A DNA stretch of 64,000 bases from an uncultured Curtobacterium sp. (GCA_913778205.1 CAJYUW010000043.1:36475-100474), one strand, 5' to 3'. Shown: positions 24,022-33,265, numbered from the stretch's first letter. Program-made: numbers and translations. Notes: generated by a model not told the origin, from the sequence alone.

Positions 24022-25866
24022 TCACGAGGACAGCTGGTCGGCGAGGGCATCGACGGACCGAGCCGGCAGCGCGCACACGTGGTCGTGGCAGACGTAGGCG
24101 GCGGGATCGGTGTCCGCTCGGGCCGCGAAGAGGCCGAACCCCGCGGCCGCCCACGCCCGGGCCTGGTCCGGGGTCACCCTGGCGACCGTGGTCCCTGGGC
24201 GTCGTGCCGCGGAGGCCGAGGCGCGCATCGGGTGCGCCGGGTCGGAGCTGACGACGACGACCTCGCGGGACGGAACGCCGAGGGCCACGGCCAGCCCGAG
24301 CGCGTCCGCGTACCCGAGCGGGCGCTCGACGCCGAGCTGGGCACGGTCCGCGACGAGCCGGACGGCCGCCTCGCGGTACGAGCCGTCGCCGGTCAGCGCC
24401 CCCAGCGTCGCCGCGGCGGCGGCGAGACCCACCGTCCCGGACCGCAGTGCCGTCTGCGGCTGCTCGCCGGTCGCCGTCCCGGCCGAGTCGAGGACCGCGT
24501 CCACGTCGAAGCGACCCGCCAGGCCGTCGTCGACCAGCACCCGCGCGGCGACCGCGTACGACACCTCACCGGTGACGAGCGCGAGCTCGAGCAACCCCTC
24601 GGCGAGCAGGCCGACGTCCTCGATCGTCGCGGGCGCTGCCGACGCGCCTCGTGGGGAACTCGACCGGACCGCGACGTGGCCGTCACGCACGTGGGCAGCG
24701 AGCACCGCGTCGGCGGCGTCCCGGGCGAGGGCGATCATCCCGACGTCGTCGTGCCGCGCACCCGCGAGCGCCAGCCCCCGGATCGCGAGGCCGTTCCAGC
24801 CGGTCAGCACCTGGTCGTCGAGGGGCGGAGGGTCCAGGGTCGTGCGCTCGGTGAGGGAACGGCGGTACCACTCGCCCTCGACCCGGCGCCCGCCGATCGT
24901 CGATTCGCTGTCCTGCGCGGCGACGAACGCGCCGTCCGGTCGACGGAGGGTGTCGCGCAGGAACGCGGCGATGCCCCGGGCCTGCTCGGCCCCGGCGACC
25001 GGCAGCAGCCCCGCGTTGTCGTACAGCATCCGCTCGTAGTGCGGCACGCTCCAGTCGCGCCGGGTCGCGTACCGGAACACCCCGCCGTCGGCGTCGGTGA
25101 GCTCGGACCGGGCGATGGCGTCGAGCGTCCGGTCGAGCAGATCCTGCGCCGCAGACGCCCCGACCGGGTCGTCCACGGCCAGGTCCCGGAGCAGCTCGAG
25201 GAGCGGCGTACTCGGGAACTTCGGCGCGCCGCCGAAACCGCCGTACGTGGTGTCCTCCGCCTGACGCAGCTGGTCGAGGACGCTCCGGATCGCGTCGACG
25301 GACGGGAGGCGCGGCTCGTCCCCGCCGCGCCCGTCGCTGGACGAGGTGGTCGCCTCCGCCTCGGCTCCCTGCCGGATCGCCCCCGCGACGGCGGCCGCGT
25401 TCGCGTCCACCTCGCCCCGACGCTCGCGCCAGGCGTCGAGGACCGCACCGAGGACCTGCCGGAACGACGGCACCTGCTGCACCGGCTCCGGCGGGAAGTA
25501 CGTGCCAGCGAAGAACGCGTGCGCGTCCGGGGTGGTGAAGACGGTGAGCGGCCAGCCGAGCTGCCCGGTGAAGGCGCTCGCCGCCGCCATCATGCTGGCG
25601 TCGACGTCCGGACGTTCCTCGCGGTCGACCTTGACAGCGACGAAGTCCTGCCGCAGGAGGTCGGCCACGACCGGGTCGGAGAAGCTCTCTCGCGCCATGA
25701 CGTGGCACCAGTGGCAGGTCGCGTAACCGATCGACACGAGCACCGGGACGTCGCGCTCGCGCGCCTCGGCGAAGGCCTCCGGGCCCCACTCGCGCCAGTC
25801 CACCGGGTTGTCCGCGTGCTGGCGGAGGTACGGGCTGACGGCCGAGCCGAGGCGGTTGTCGTTCAT
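24022..25866 (-). CDS. DUF255 thioredoxin-domain protein (YyaL-like)
   Basis: 614 aa. The N-terminal part has [22 protein letters not shown] and ATCHWCHVM, the thioredoxin-like CxxC core that defines DUF255. The rest is an alpha/alpha-barrel-like region resembling N-acylglucosamine epimerase folds ([15 protein letters not shown]). The family (YyaL, human SPATA20) is universal but its reaction is not established. Start ATG at 25866 with CAGGCT 6 nt upstream. Follows the kinase/epimerase pair on the same strand, with its own promoter. Confidence 0.9.
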   Translation of the reverse strand: MNDNRLGSAVSPYLRQHADNPVDWREWGPEAFAEARERDVPVLVSIGYATCHWCHVMARESFSDPVVADLLRQDFVAVKVDREERPDVDASMMAAASAFTGQLGWPLTVFTTPDAHAFFAGTYFPPEPVQQVPSFRQVLGAVLDAWRERRGEVDANAAAVAGAIRQGAEAEATTSSSDGRGGDEPRLPSVDAIRSVLDQLRQAEDTTYGGFGGAPKFPSTPLLELLRDLAVDDPVGASAAQDLLDRTLDAIARSELTDADGGVFRYATRRDWSVPHYERMLYDNAGLLPVAGAEQARGIAAFLRDTLRRPDGAFVAAQDSESTIGGRRVEGEWYRRSLTERTTLDPPPLDDQVLTGWNGLAIRGLALAGARHDDVGMIALARDAADAVLAAHVRDGHVAVRSSSPRGASAAPATIEDVGLLAEGLLELALVTGEVSYAVAARVLVDDGLAGRFDVDAVLDSAGTATGEQPQTALRSGTVGLAAAAATLGALTGDGSYREAAVRLVADRAQLGVERPLGYADALGLAVALGVPSREVVVVSSDPAHPMRASASAARRPGTTVARVTPDQARAWAAAGFGLFAARADTDPAAYVCHDHVCALPARSVDALADQLSS

Positions 25867-25872
25867 GTGTCC

Positions 25873-25878
25873 AGCCTG
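25873..25878 (-). promoter_or_regulatory. -10 box, leaderless start of the DUF255 gene
   Basis: CAGGCT, 6 nt before the ATG at 25866. Confidence 0.4.
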
Positions 25879-25932
25879 CCCCGACCGCCCTGGACTCCGG
25901 CAGCGTGCGGGGCGGCCTGTGGACCGTCGCGC

Positions 25933-26475
25933 TCAGTCCACAGCTGGTCGCAGGGGGAGCCAGCCCGTGAGCGACGCGAGCCGACGGGCCACGTCCTCCG
26001 GCGTCATGGCGTCCGTGTCCACCCGCGTGACCTCGTCCCCGACAGCCGTGTCGAGCCTCCCGGCCGTGGCCGCGCTGTGCGCCAGCTGCGCCTCGGGGAG
26101 CCGACCACCCGACCGACGGCGCAGCCGGTCCGCGGTGGCGGCGTCGCCCGCCCGGAGCAGCACCGCGGTGACCAGCGGGCCGTCGCCCATCGCCCCGGCC
26201 AGGGCCTCGTGCTCGAGGACCGACACGGTGTTCGTGAAGACCAGCCGATGGTGCCCGAGTTCGCGGTACCGCTCCCACATCGTGGCGAGGTTCCGCTCCG
26301 CGAGGTGCGCATCCGGGTGCTCGACGTGCGGCGCGGGGTGTGCCAGGTCGAGTGCGTCGCCCTCGATGACGACGTGTCGGACGTCAGCGGCGACGAGGAG
26401 GTCGTGCAGCGCCTCGGCAGCGGTCGACTTGCCGACGCCGGAGCGGCCGCCGATGAAGAGCGTCTCCGAGCGCAC
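25933..26475 (-). CDS. P-loop kinase-like ATP-binding protein
   Basis: 180 aa. Walker A is IGGRSGVGKSTAAEAL at residues 8-23. VVIEGDALDLAHP and NLATMWERYRELGHHRLVF follow, as in small adenylyl-sulfate- or gluconate-kinase-like P-loop proteins. The exact substrate cannot be read from the sequence. Start GTG at 26475 is 6 bp after the stop of the epimerase-like gene, so the two are likely one operon. Confidence 0.75.
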   Translation of the reverse strand: MRSETLFIGGRSGVGKSTAAEALHDLLVAADVRHVVIEGDALDLAHPAPHVEHPDAHLAERNLATMWERYRELGHHRLVFTNTVSVLEHEALAGAMGDGPLVTAVLLRAGDAATADRLRRRSGGRLPEAQLAHSAATAGRLDTAVGDEVTRVDTDAMTPEDVARRLASLTGWLPLRPAVD

Positions 26476-26481
26476 GACGGG

Positions 26482-27537
26482 TCAGCCCCGACCGAGCATG
26501 AGGAGGGCGAGCGCGGCGTCCTCGGGACCGTAGTCGAACATCCGCTCCCAGAACGGGTCGGACGCCCACGGCACGTCACCGCCCACAGGGACCCGGTGCG
26601 CGGTCTCGACCAACCAGTCCAGCTCGGGGACGACCGACCGCTCGAACCGCGGCGGTTCCCAGCCGAGGGCACGCGCAGCCGCGGTGTCGAGCACGAACGG
26701 GGTCGGCGACGACCACGGCGTCACACCGACGAAGGCCGGGGCGTCCTCGTCGAGCAGCACCTCGTCGAACGCGTGGTCGAGGTGGCCCGCGACGGTCCGC
26801 ACGATCTCGAGGACCGACGGAGCCGTCTCGTCGGCGACGTTGAGGATGCGACGGTCCGGTCGGTCGGCGACCAGGCCCACGAGGCTCGCGATGCCCGACG
26901 CCGCCGTCGTGTGGTCGACGCCACGACCGTGGTCGGCGAGCAGGATGCGCTCGCGGCCGTCGAGCACCCGTCGGACGACGAACCACTCCCGCGGTCGTCC
27001 GATGTGCTGCCCGTGCACCTTCGACGGACGGAGCACCGTGACCGGGGCGCCGTGGTCGAGCAGGACCTGCTCGGCGGCGACCTTCGCGGCGCCGTAACCG
27101 TCGCGGCTCGTCGGGTCGGCGTCGTCCGGCACGACCGTGGGCTGCAGCTCGGTGACCGGACCGCCGAACACCGGGCGTTCGACGGAGTTGCCGTGCCGGC
27201 CTTGCTCGTCGACGTACACCGCCTTCGAGGACACGAACACGGTCGAGCCGGCGTCGTCGAGGAACGGCCGGAGCCGCAGGGCGTCGTCACGGGTCCGTCC
27301 GACGGTGTCGACGAGGAGGTCGGCGCCGGGACGCAGCAGCGACCTCAGCAGTGCGGTGTCGCGGGCGTCGCCCACGAGGGAGGTCGCGCCGTCCGCGGTG
27401 AGCAGGTCGGCGACGGGGCCGCCTCGCCGGGACACGACCTCGACATGCCAGTCGTCGGTGCTGTCGAGCAGGTGTCGGGCGACCGCGGAGCCGATGCCGC
27501 CGGTGCCGCCGAGGATGACCGCGCGTCTCGTGCTCAT
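26482..27537 (-). CDS. NAD-dependent epimerase/dehydratase-like oxidoreductase
   Basis: 351 aa. Rossmann start VILGGTGGIGSAVARHLL, then VFVSSKAVYVDE and a GYGAAKVAAEQVLL active-site stretch (YxxxK present) identify an extended short-chain dehydrogenase of the atypical kind used on nucleotide sugars or related compounds. Start ATG at 27537 is inside the 587-aa track ORF and has TACCGT 6 nt upstream; upstream of it lies repetitive DNA. In operon with the P-loop kinase. Confidence 0.85.
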   Translation of the reverse strand: MSTRRAVILGGTGGIGSAVARHLLDSTDDWHVEVVSRRGGPVADLLTADGATSLVGDARDTALLRSLLRPGADLLVDTVGRTRDDALRLRPFLDDAGSTVFVSSKAVYVDEQGRHGNSVERPVFGGPVTELQPTVVPDDADPTSRDGYGAAKVAAEQVLLDHGAPVTVLRPSKVHGQHIGRPREWFVVRRVLDGRERILLADHGRGVDHTTAASGIASLVGLVADRPDRRILNVADETAPSVLEIVRTVAGHLDHAFDEVLLDEDAPAFVGVTPWSSPTPFVLDTAAARALGWEPPRFERSVVPELDWLVETAHRVPVGGDVPWASDPFWERMFDYGPEDAALALLMLGRG

Positions 27538-27543
27538 GCTGCA

Positions 27544-27549
27544 ACGGTA
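27544..27549 (-). promoter_or_regulatory. -10 box, leaderless start of the epimerase-like gene
   Basis: TACCGT, 6 nt before the ATG at 27537. Confidence 0.5.
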
Positions 27550-27603
27550 GTGCGGCCTGGAGGCGCGGGGTGCGTCGGTCGCGCGGCTGACGTCGCGGAA
27601 GGG

Positions 27604-27880
27604 CACGGCCTGCGCTGACGCGGCGTCGGCGTGTGCGTCCGCGCGTGTGCTCGTGCGCTGCGCTCGCGCGCTGCGCTGCGTGCGCTGCGCCGCCAGTGTG
27701 CGCACGTGCGCTCGCTGGCTGCGCCGCCGGCAAGTGCGCTCGCGTGCTGCGCGGACGGCGCGTGGGCGTGTGCTCGCGTGCTGCGCGGACGGCGCGTGGG
27801 CGTGTGCTCGCGCGCTGCGCGGACGGCGCGTGGGCGTGCGCTCGCGCGCTGCGTCGCCGACGTGTGCGCTCGCACGCTGC
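27604..27880. repeat. GC-rich minisatellite with 34-bp units
   Basis: The core is three nearly identical 34-bp units starting GCGGACGGCGCGTGGGCG at 27751, 27785 and 27819. On both sides are degenerate copies of GTGCGCTCGCGCGCTGCG. The period is not a multiple of three and the long Arg/Ala/His ORFs across it are artefacts. It fills most of the 347-bp gap between the sulfurtransferase stop and the epimerase promoter; nothing else is visible there. Confidence 0.8.
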
Positions 27881-27884
27881 CCGA

Positions 27885-28745
27885 TCAGGACGCGACGGAC
27901 TCCGGCTCGCGGCGCCACCAGTCGATGAGCGAGCCGTCGTACACCTGCACCCGGTCGTGCCCGAGGACCGTGAGCGCGAGCGCGTCCACACACGCGGCCG
28001 TGCCCACACCGCAGTACGTGACGATCTCGTGCGACCCGATGACCTCCGCGAAGGCCGCTTCGAGCGCGCGCCCCTTCAGGTAGGCGTTGGTGTCGGGATC
28101 GACGAGGGTACCGACCGGGATCGCCGTGCTGCCCGGGATCACCGGAGCGTGGTCCGCGCCGAGGGCGGAGTCGTCCGCCGCGAGCACGAGCACCGCAGGC
28201 TCGGCGCCGGTGGCCGCACGCCGCACCCGGTCGTGGTCGACCCACAGCGGACGCTCCTCACCAGCGAGGAACGCCTCCGACGCGGGAGCCTGCGGCGAAC
28301 GGGCGAGGGAACCGATGCGCACCGGACGTCCTTCGTCGCGCCACTTCGTGAAGCCGCCGTCGAGCACGGCCACCGAGTCGAAGCCGAACGACCGGAAGAT
28401 CCACCAGAGCCGGGCCGACCACTGGCCGACCCCGTCGTCGTACACCACGACCGTCGACGAGTTCGTCACACCGAGACGCCGCGCGGCGGACTCGAACCGT
28501 TTGGCACTCGGACGAGTGAACGGTACGTCGCCGTCCGGCGCGGAGAAGTCGTCGACGAGGTCCGCGTAGCGCGCGCCCGGCACGTGTCCATGTTGGGCGT
28601 AGGTGTCCTCCGCAGCGCGCCAGGTGGTCTCGAGTCCGGTCCCCGACGTGTGCACCGACGCATCGAGGACGACGAGCTCGTCAGCACCGAGGTGGTCTGC
28701 GAGCCACTGCGTCGACACGAGCGGCGAGGTCAGGACGGGGGCCAT
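27885..28745 (-). CDS. thiosulfate/3-mercaptopyruvate sulfurtransferase (two rhodanese domains)
   Basis: 286 aa, two rhodanese repeats. The first, inactive one has LVVLDASVHTSG and HVPGARYADLVDDFS. The second carries the catalytic Cys in IVTYCGVGTAACVDAL, closer to the CGxGxxA loop of mercaptopyruvate enzymes than to the CRxGxR loop of plain rhodanese. The enzyme moves sulfane sulfur to cyanide or thiols. The 902-aa track ORF joins this gene to shadows. Start ATG at 28745 with TACCGT 7 nt upstream. Confidence 0.9.
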   Translation of the reverse strand: MAPVLTSPLVSTQWLADHLGADELVVLDASVHTSGTGLETTWRAAEDTYAQHGHVPGARYADLVDDFSAPDGDVPFTRPSAKRFESAARRLGVTNSSTVVVYDDGVGQWSARLWWIFRSFGFDSVAVLDGGFTKWRDEGRPVRIGSLARSPQAPASEAFLAGEERPLWVDHDRVRRAATGAEPAVLVLAADDSALGADHAPVIPGSTAIPVGTLVDPDTNAYLKGRALEAAFAEVIGSHEIVTYCGVGTAACVDALALTVLGHDRVQVYDGSLIDWWRREPESVAS

Positions 28746-28752
28746 GGCGACC

Positions 28753-28758
28753 ACGGTA
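28753..28758 (-). promoter_or_regulatory. -10 box, leaderless start of the sulfurtransferase gene
   Basis: TACCGT, 7 nt before the ATG at 28745. Confidence 0.5.
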
Positions 28759-28900
28759 ACGGGGACCCCTGACGCCTGCGAGACGAACCGCAACACTGCG
28801 CAACTGCACGCCGTTCCGTGTCGCGCGATTCGGCTCTCGGGCGGGTGTCCGGGCTGCCGGCACGGGGTCCGCGGTGCGCGCGAGCGGCGGTCGGTCGCTG

Positions 28901-29098
28901 CCGAACGACGCCGTCGTCGTCGTACGACATCGGCCGCGTCGTACCTTGCGTGTGCAACGTCCGGCGCGTGCAAGGTGCGACGCGACCGTTGTCGTTCGAC
29001 GTCGGCCGTGTCGCTCCTTGCGCGCGCAACGTCCGGCGCGCGCAAGGAACGACGCAACCGTTGTCGATTGACAACGGTCGCGTCGTTCCGCAGCGGCG
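28901..29098. repeat. hairpin tandem array B (72-bp units)
   Basis: Two stem types alternate. Type 1 is best at 29046-29089: arms beginning GGAACGACGC, 19 of 20 bp paired, 4-nt loop. Older copies lie at about 28901 and 28972. Type 2 is CCTTGCGCGCGC-AACGTCCG-GCGCGCGCAAGG (29016-29047, perfect) and a copy at 28944-28975 that pairs fully only if G-U is allowed. The period is 72 bp. It ends in CGCGTCGTTCCGCAGCGGCG (29079-29098), identical to the end of array A. No gene in 28746-29254. Confidence 0.85.
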
Positions 29099-29122
29099 CC
29101 ACCCTCCCGTGACGTCCCGCCG

Positions 29123-29192
29123 CCCGGGCCACGCGCGCCCCGCCGCCCGGCGCCACGCCCGGGCCACGCGCGCCCCGCCGCCCGGCACCCGG
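29123..29192. repeat. 35-bp direct repeat
   Basis: Two adjacent copies starting CCCGGGCCACGCGCG at 29123 and 29158, between array B and the end of the exporter gene. Confidence 0.7.
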
Positions 29193-29254
29193 CACCACGC
29201 ACCGACGACCCGCCCGGCACCGAGCCGAGCGGGTCGTCGTCGGCCCCGCGACCG

Positions 29255-30808
29255 TCAGTGTGCGGCGGTCGCGATGCTCCCCGTGTCGGACGCCGCGGCG
29301 TGCTCGAGCTTCGCGACCCGCACCGACTGCCGGTTGATGAGCAGTCCACCGGCGAGGGCGACCAGCACGAGGACGCCCGCGGAGATCCCGAACGCCACGT
29401 GGTAGCCGTCGAGCACCGCCTGTGCCTGCTGGAGCTTCGTCGGAGCCCCGGAGAGGTCCGCCAGTCGGCCCCGCACGACGTCCGCGAAGATCGTCGACAG
29501 CAGCGCGGTCCCGATCGACCCACCGATCTGCTGCATCGTGTTCACGGTCGCCGAGGCGACGCCCGCATCGGTCCGCGCGACCCCGGTCGTGGCGGTGTTG
29601 ATGGCCGAGGAGAAGATCGTCCCCATGCCGAGGCCGATGACCACGAGAGCGGGCAGGACGGTGCCGGCGTAGGTGCTGTCCAGGTCCGTGCGGAGGAGCA
29701 GCAGCAGGCCGGTGGCCGCCACGAGTCCGCCCGCGAACACGAGCACCTTCGGGCCGACGCGGGGCAGGAGTCGTCCGCCGATCTGCGTCGAGGACACGAT
29801 GATCGACAGCGGCATCGGCAGGAACGCCAGGCCGGTCTGCAGCGACGTGAACCCGAGGGTCTGCTCGAGGTAGTAGGTCAGGAACAGGAAGATGCCGAAC
29901 ATGCCGATCGCGACGAGGCCGATCGCGATGTACGAGCCGCCGCGGTCTCGGTCGAGCACGACGCGCAGGGGCAGCAGCGGGTGCGCGACCCGGGTCTCGA
30001 TGACCACGAAGGCAGCGACGAGCACCACCCCCGCGGCGAGCATCACGATGGTCAGCGGGTCGTCCCAGCCGTTCGTCTCGGCGTTCGAGAAGCCGTAGAC
30101 GATCCCGACCAAGCCGGCCGTGATGGTGAGCACCCCGGCGACGTCGATCCGCGGACGGTCCACCTTCGGCGGTTTGGCCATGAACACGAGTGCGCCGATC
30201 ACGCCGAGGACGGCGAACACGACGTTCACGTAGAGGCACCAGCGCCACGACGCGTACTCGGTGAGCACCCCACCGAGCAGGAGTCCGAGTGCAGCGCCGG
30301 AGCCCGCGATGGACCCGAAGATGCCGAACGCCCGACCGCGCTCCTTCGGGTCGCGGAAGGTCGTGGTCAGCATGCCGAGCGCGGACGGAGCGAGCAGCGC
30401 GCCGAAGACGCCCTGGAGGGCCCGGGCGGCGACGAGCAGCCCGAAGGAGTCGGCGAGACCGCCCAGGACGGACGCGAGCGCGAACCCGACGAGCCCGATG
30501 ATGAAGGTGGTCTTGCGCCCGAAGAGGTCGCCGAGTCGGCCGCCCAGCAGCAGGAGCGAGCCGAACGCCAACGAGTACGCCGTGACGATCCACTGGCGCT
30601 GGTCCGTCCCGAAGCCGAGGTCGGCCTGGGCCGAGGGGAGCGCGATGTTCACGATGGTCGCGTCGAGCACGACCATGAGCTGTGCGAGGGCGATGACCGC
30701 CAGGGCGATCCAGCGGCGGCTCGAGCGGCCGGGGAGGCCGGGGGTCGGTGCGGTCTGCTCGGCTGGCGTCGACCCGTTCGGGTTCGCCACGGTCTGTTCT
30801 GCCGTCAC
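29255..30808 (-). CDS. MFS multidrug exporter, DHA2 (14-TM, EmrB/QacA-like) family
   Basis: 517 aa. LAQLMVVLDATIVNIALPSAQ is motif D1 of DHA2 carriers, and LGGRLGDLFGRKTTFIIGL is motif A between helices 2 and 3. About 14 hydrophobic helices follow. Such pumps use the proton gradient to expel drugs or dyes. I set the start at the GTG at 30808 because AAGGAGG lies 6 nt upstream, not at the track's upstream ATG. The divergent TetR gene and two matching operators between them indicate substrate-induced derepression. Confidence 0.92.
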   Translation of the reverse strand: MTAEQTVANPNGSTPAEQTAPTPGLPGRSSRRWIALAVIALAQLMVVLDATIVNIALPSAQADLGFGTDQRQWIVTAYSLAFGSLLLLGGRLGDLFGRKTTFIIGLVGFALASVLGGLADSFGLLVAARALQGVFGALLAPSALGMLTTTFRDPKERGRAFGIFGSIAGSGAALGLLLGGVLTEYASWRWCLYVNVVFAVLGVIGALVFMAKPPKVDRPRIDVAGVLTITAGLVGIVYGFSNAETNGWDDPLTIVMLAAGVVLVAAFVVIETRVAHPLLPLRVVLDRDRGGSYIAIGLVAIGMFGIFLFLTYYLEQTLGFTSLQTGLAFLPMPLSIIVSSTQIGGRLLPRVGPKVLVFAGGLVAATGLLLLLRTDLDSTYAGTVLPALVVIGLGMGTIFSSAINTATTGVARTDAGVASATVNTMQQIGGSIGTALLSTIFADVVRGRLADLSGAPTKLQQAQAVLDGYHVAFGISAGVLVLVALAGGLLINRQSVRVAKLEHAAASDTGSIATAAH

Positions 30809-30863
30809 GGGCAGCCTCCTTCTGGAAGGTGGAGGGGGATGAGTGGTCGGATCGACCGGAGGA

Positions 30864-30886
30864 AAGCGGATGCTCGGCATCCGCTT
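30864..30886. promoter_or_regulatory. TetR operator O1
   Basis: Perfect inverted repeat AAGCGGATG-N5-CATCCGCTT between the exporter and regulator genes. Confidence 0.75.
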
Positions 30887-30903
30887 GTGTCCAGTGTAGA
30901 CCG

Positions 30904-30926
30904 AAACGGAGTCATCGCATCCGTTT
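30904..30926. promoter_or_regulatory. TetR operator O2
   Basis: AAACGGAGT-N5-CATCCGTTT, the same 23-bp design as O1 with centres 40 bp apart, lying at the -35 distance of the tetR promoter. Confidence 0.7.
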
Positions 30927-30944
30927 GTTCCCAGAAACGTCATC

Positions 30945-30950
30945 TAGGTT
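30945..30950 (+). promoter_or_regulatory. -10 box, leaderless start of the tetR-type gene
   Basis: TAGGTT, 7 nt before the GTG at 30958. Confidence 0.55.
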
Positions 30951-30957
30951 TGGCGAC

Positions 30958-31605
30958 GTGAGCACCACCGACCTCGACCGCCCCCTGCGCGCGGACGCAG
31001 CACGCAACCGCGAGCTGATCCTGCAGACCGCGCGACGGTGCTTCGCGGAACGGGGTCTGTCGGTCACGTTGAACGACATCGCGCACGAGGCCGGCGTCGG
31101 CGTGGGGACGGTCTACCGACGGTTCGCCGACAAGGACTCCCTGATCGAGGCCCTGCTCGCGACGAAGTTCGAGGCGATGAACGGCGCCGCCGCCCGCGCC
31201 GCCGAGGAGCTCGACCCACGTGAGGCGCTCCGCGTCTACCTGATGGGCGTGTTCGAGTTCCGCGCGCGCGACCGCGCGCTCGCCGACGCGATCGTCCGGG
31301 CCGGCAAGGCTCGGCCGGCGATCGTCGAGGAACGCAACCGGCTCGAGACTCAGGTGTCCGAGATCATCCGTCGTGCGTCGTCCGCCGGGGTCGTGCGGGA
31401 CGGCTTCGACTACCGCGACCTGCCGATGCTCACCCAGATGCTCGGTGCCGTCGCGGACACCACCCGCGCGACCGATCCCGACGCGTGGCGCCGCTACGCA
31501 CAGGTGCTCATCGACGGCGTGATGCCACCCGAGCGGACGGAGGCCATGATCGGTACCCCGCTCGACCGCGACGCACTCGAGCGGGCGCTGCAGCCGAGCA
31601 CGTGA
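30958..31605 (+). CDS. TetR-family transcriptional repressor
   Basis: 215 aa. The N-terminal HTH reads RNRELILQTARRCFAERGLS then VTLNDIAHEAGVGVGTVYRRF, standard TetR. The C-terminal ligand-binding part is helical and unassigned. It is divergent from a DHA2 exporter, and two 23-bp palindromes lie in the 149-bp gap, so it most likely represses the pump and itself. The GTG start at 30958 is fixed by the leaderless-type promoter; the track ORF starts too far upstream. Confidence 0.92.
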   Translation: MSTTDLDRPLRADAARNRELILQTARRCFAERGLSVTLNDIAHEAGVGVGTVYRRFADKDSLIEALLATKFEAMNGAAARAAEELDPREALRVYLMGVFEFRARDRALADAIVRAGKARPAIVEERNRLETQVSEIIRRASSAGVVRDGFDYRDLPMLTQMLGAVADTTRATDPDAWRRYAQVLIDGVMPPERTEAMIGTPLDRDALERALQPST

Positions 31606-31620
31606 GCCGGACCGCCCCGG

Positions 31621-33252
31621 CTACAGCCAGCTCGGCACCCAGTAGTGCGACCGGATGAAGTCCCACGGCATCTGGATCGCCGTCCACATCGGGAACCAGT
31701 ACACCGAGGCCAGCACGACGACCCCGAGGTACACGCCGACCCAGACGATCGCCCGGGTCCGGCGCGACCGTTCGTCGCTCCGGTGTCCGAGCACGAGCCA
31801 GATCGCCGCGGCGAGGGCCATCACCATGAAGGGCTCGAAGGCGATCGTGTAGAACTGGAACACCGTCCGGCCGACGTACATCAGCCAGGGCAGGTAGCCC
31901 GCCCCGACGCCGAGCAGCACGAAGCCGTACTCCCAGCGGCGCCGCACGATCCACAGCACGAGCAGGGCGACCACGGCGACGACCGAGGCGTACCAGATGA
32001 ACGGGTTCGCGATCCCGGTGATGGCCTCGCCGCAGCGCTGCGCGGCGCAGCCGTCCTGGCCGGCGTCCGTGCCCACGTAGTACATCGACGTCGGGCGCTG
32101 CATCACGAGCCACGTGAGCGGGTTCGCCTGGTACGAGTGCGGCGTGTGCAGGCCGATGTTGAAGCCGTAGATCTCGGACTGGTAGTGCCACCAGTTCTGC
32201 AGGCTGTCCGGCACCCACGCCAGGACGCCCGTCCACCGTTCGCCCCCGTTGGCGATCCAGTCGCGGTCCCAGCCGTCCCGGGAGACGAACCACCCCGTCC
32301 ACGACGCCAGGTACGTCGCGGCGGCGATCGGCACGGTGAGCAGGAACGACACCGGCGCCTGCTGCAGGAACGCGCTCGACGACCAGAACTCGATCCCGGC
32401 CCGGCGGCGCATCAGCATGTCGCTCAGCACCGAGTACACGGCGAAGAAGGCCAGGAAGTACAGCCCGGACCACTTCGTCGCGGTCGCGAGCCCGAGCGCG
32501 AGCCCCATCGCGACCAACCACGGCCGCCACCAGAGGAACGGGCCCCACAGGGTGTCCCGACCGGCCGCGACACGACGCGCCACCCAGGCGTCGAGCCGCC
32601 GTTCGGTCCATCGCCGGTCGAGCAGGAGTGCGCCGGCGCCGAGGACCACGAAGAAGGTCAGGATGCCGTCGAGGAGCGTCACGCGCGAGAGCACGATGGC
32701 CTGGCCGTCGACCGCCAGCAGGAAGCCCGCGAGCGTGCCCACCGCGGTCGAGCGGAACAGCGACCGTGCGATCACGGCGGTGAGGAACACCGTGGCGATG
32801 CCGAGGACCGCCACCGTGAAGCGCCACCCGAACGAGCTGTCCGCGCCGAAGAGCAGCATGCCCAGGCCGATGAGGTACTTGCCGAGCGGCGGGTGCGCGA
32901 TGAACTCGGCCGCCTGCGAGTAGATGTCCGTCTGCCCGTCCGCGAACCGCTGGTCCGTCGTCGGCGCGCCCTCCTGGGACGGGTTCGCGGGCCAGGTGCC
33001 CTCGTACCCGAGGTGCACGATCGACCAGCCGTCCTTGACGTAGTACGTCTCGTCGAACACCAGCGAGTGCGGGTGGCCGAGGCCGGCGAGCCGGAGCACG
33101 GCGGCGAGCAGGGTCATAGCGAGCGGCCCGGTCCACCGCCACACCGCGACGCGCGTGCCGGTGCGGAGGAGGTGTGCCCACCAGTCGTCGAGTCGCGAGC
33201 CGGTGGGGCGGTCCGCCACGTCCCGGCGGTCGTCGGTCAGCTCGCTGGTCAT
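31621..33252 (-). CDS. pmt: polyprenyl-phosphate-mannose protein O-mannosyltransferase
   Basis: 543 aa, GT39/PMT family. The first loop has HSLVFDETYYVKDGW, the Asp-Glu motif needed for catalysis, after helix 1 (GPLAMTLLAAVLRLAGL). EFIAHPPLGKYLIGLGMLLF is the second conserved loop. About eleven helices, ending near FIRSHYWVPSWL. Actinobacterial Pmt glycosylates proteins exported by Sec. It is divergent from rsmI, a conserved actinobacterial pair. Start ATG at 33252 is supported by TAGGAT 7 nt upstream. Confidence 0.93.
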   Translation of the reverse strand: MTSELTDDRRDVADRPTGSRLDDWWAHLLRTGTRVAVWRWTGPLAMTLLAAVLRLAGLGHPHSLVFDETYYVKDGWSIVHLGYEGTWPANPSQEGAPTTDQRFADGQTDIYSQAAEFIAHPPLGKYLIGLGMLLFGADSSFGWRFTVAVLGIATVFLTAVIARSLFRSTAVGTLAGFLLAVDGQAIVLSRVTLLDGILTFFVVLGAGALLLDRRWTERRLDAWVARRVAAGRDTLWGPFLWWRPWLVAMGLALGLATATKWSGLYFLAFFAVYSVLSDMLMRRRAGIEFWSSSAFLQQAPVSFLLTVPIAAATYLASWTGWFVSRDGWDRDWIANGGERWTGVLAWVPDSLQNWWHYQSEIYGFNIGLHTPHSYQANPLTWLVMQRPTSMYYVGTDAGQDGCAAQRCGEAITGIANPFIWYASVVAVVALLVLWIVRRRWEYGFVLLGVGAGYLPWLMYVGRTVFQFYTIAFEPFMVMALAAAIWLVLGHRSDERSRRTRAIVWVGVYLGVVVLASVYWFPMWTAIQMPWDFIRSHYWVPSWL

Positions 33253-33259
33253 CGCGCAC

Positions 33260-33265
33260 ATCCTA
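33260..33265 (-). promoter_or_regulatory. -10 box, leaderless start of pmt
   Basis: TAGGAT, 7 nt before the ATG at 33252. Confidence 0.55.

Noticed and set aside
26482-28245. 587-aa minus-strand ORF with RARAHAHAPSAQ repeats
   Set aside because: The N-terminal part is the 34-bp minisatellite and antisense of the sulfurtransferase; the real epimerase start is 27537.
27885-30593. 902-aa minus-strand ORF
   Set aside because: It is the sulfurtransferase with a false extension through array B and antisense to the exporter.
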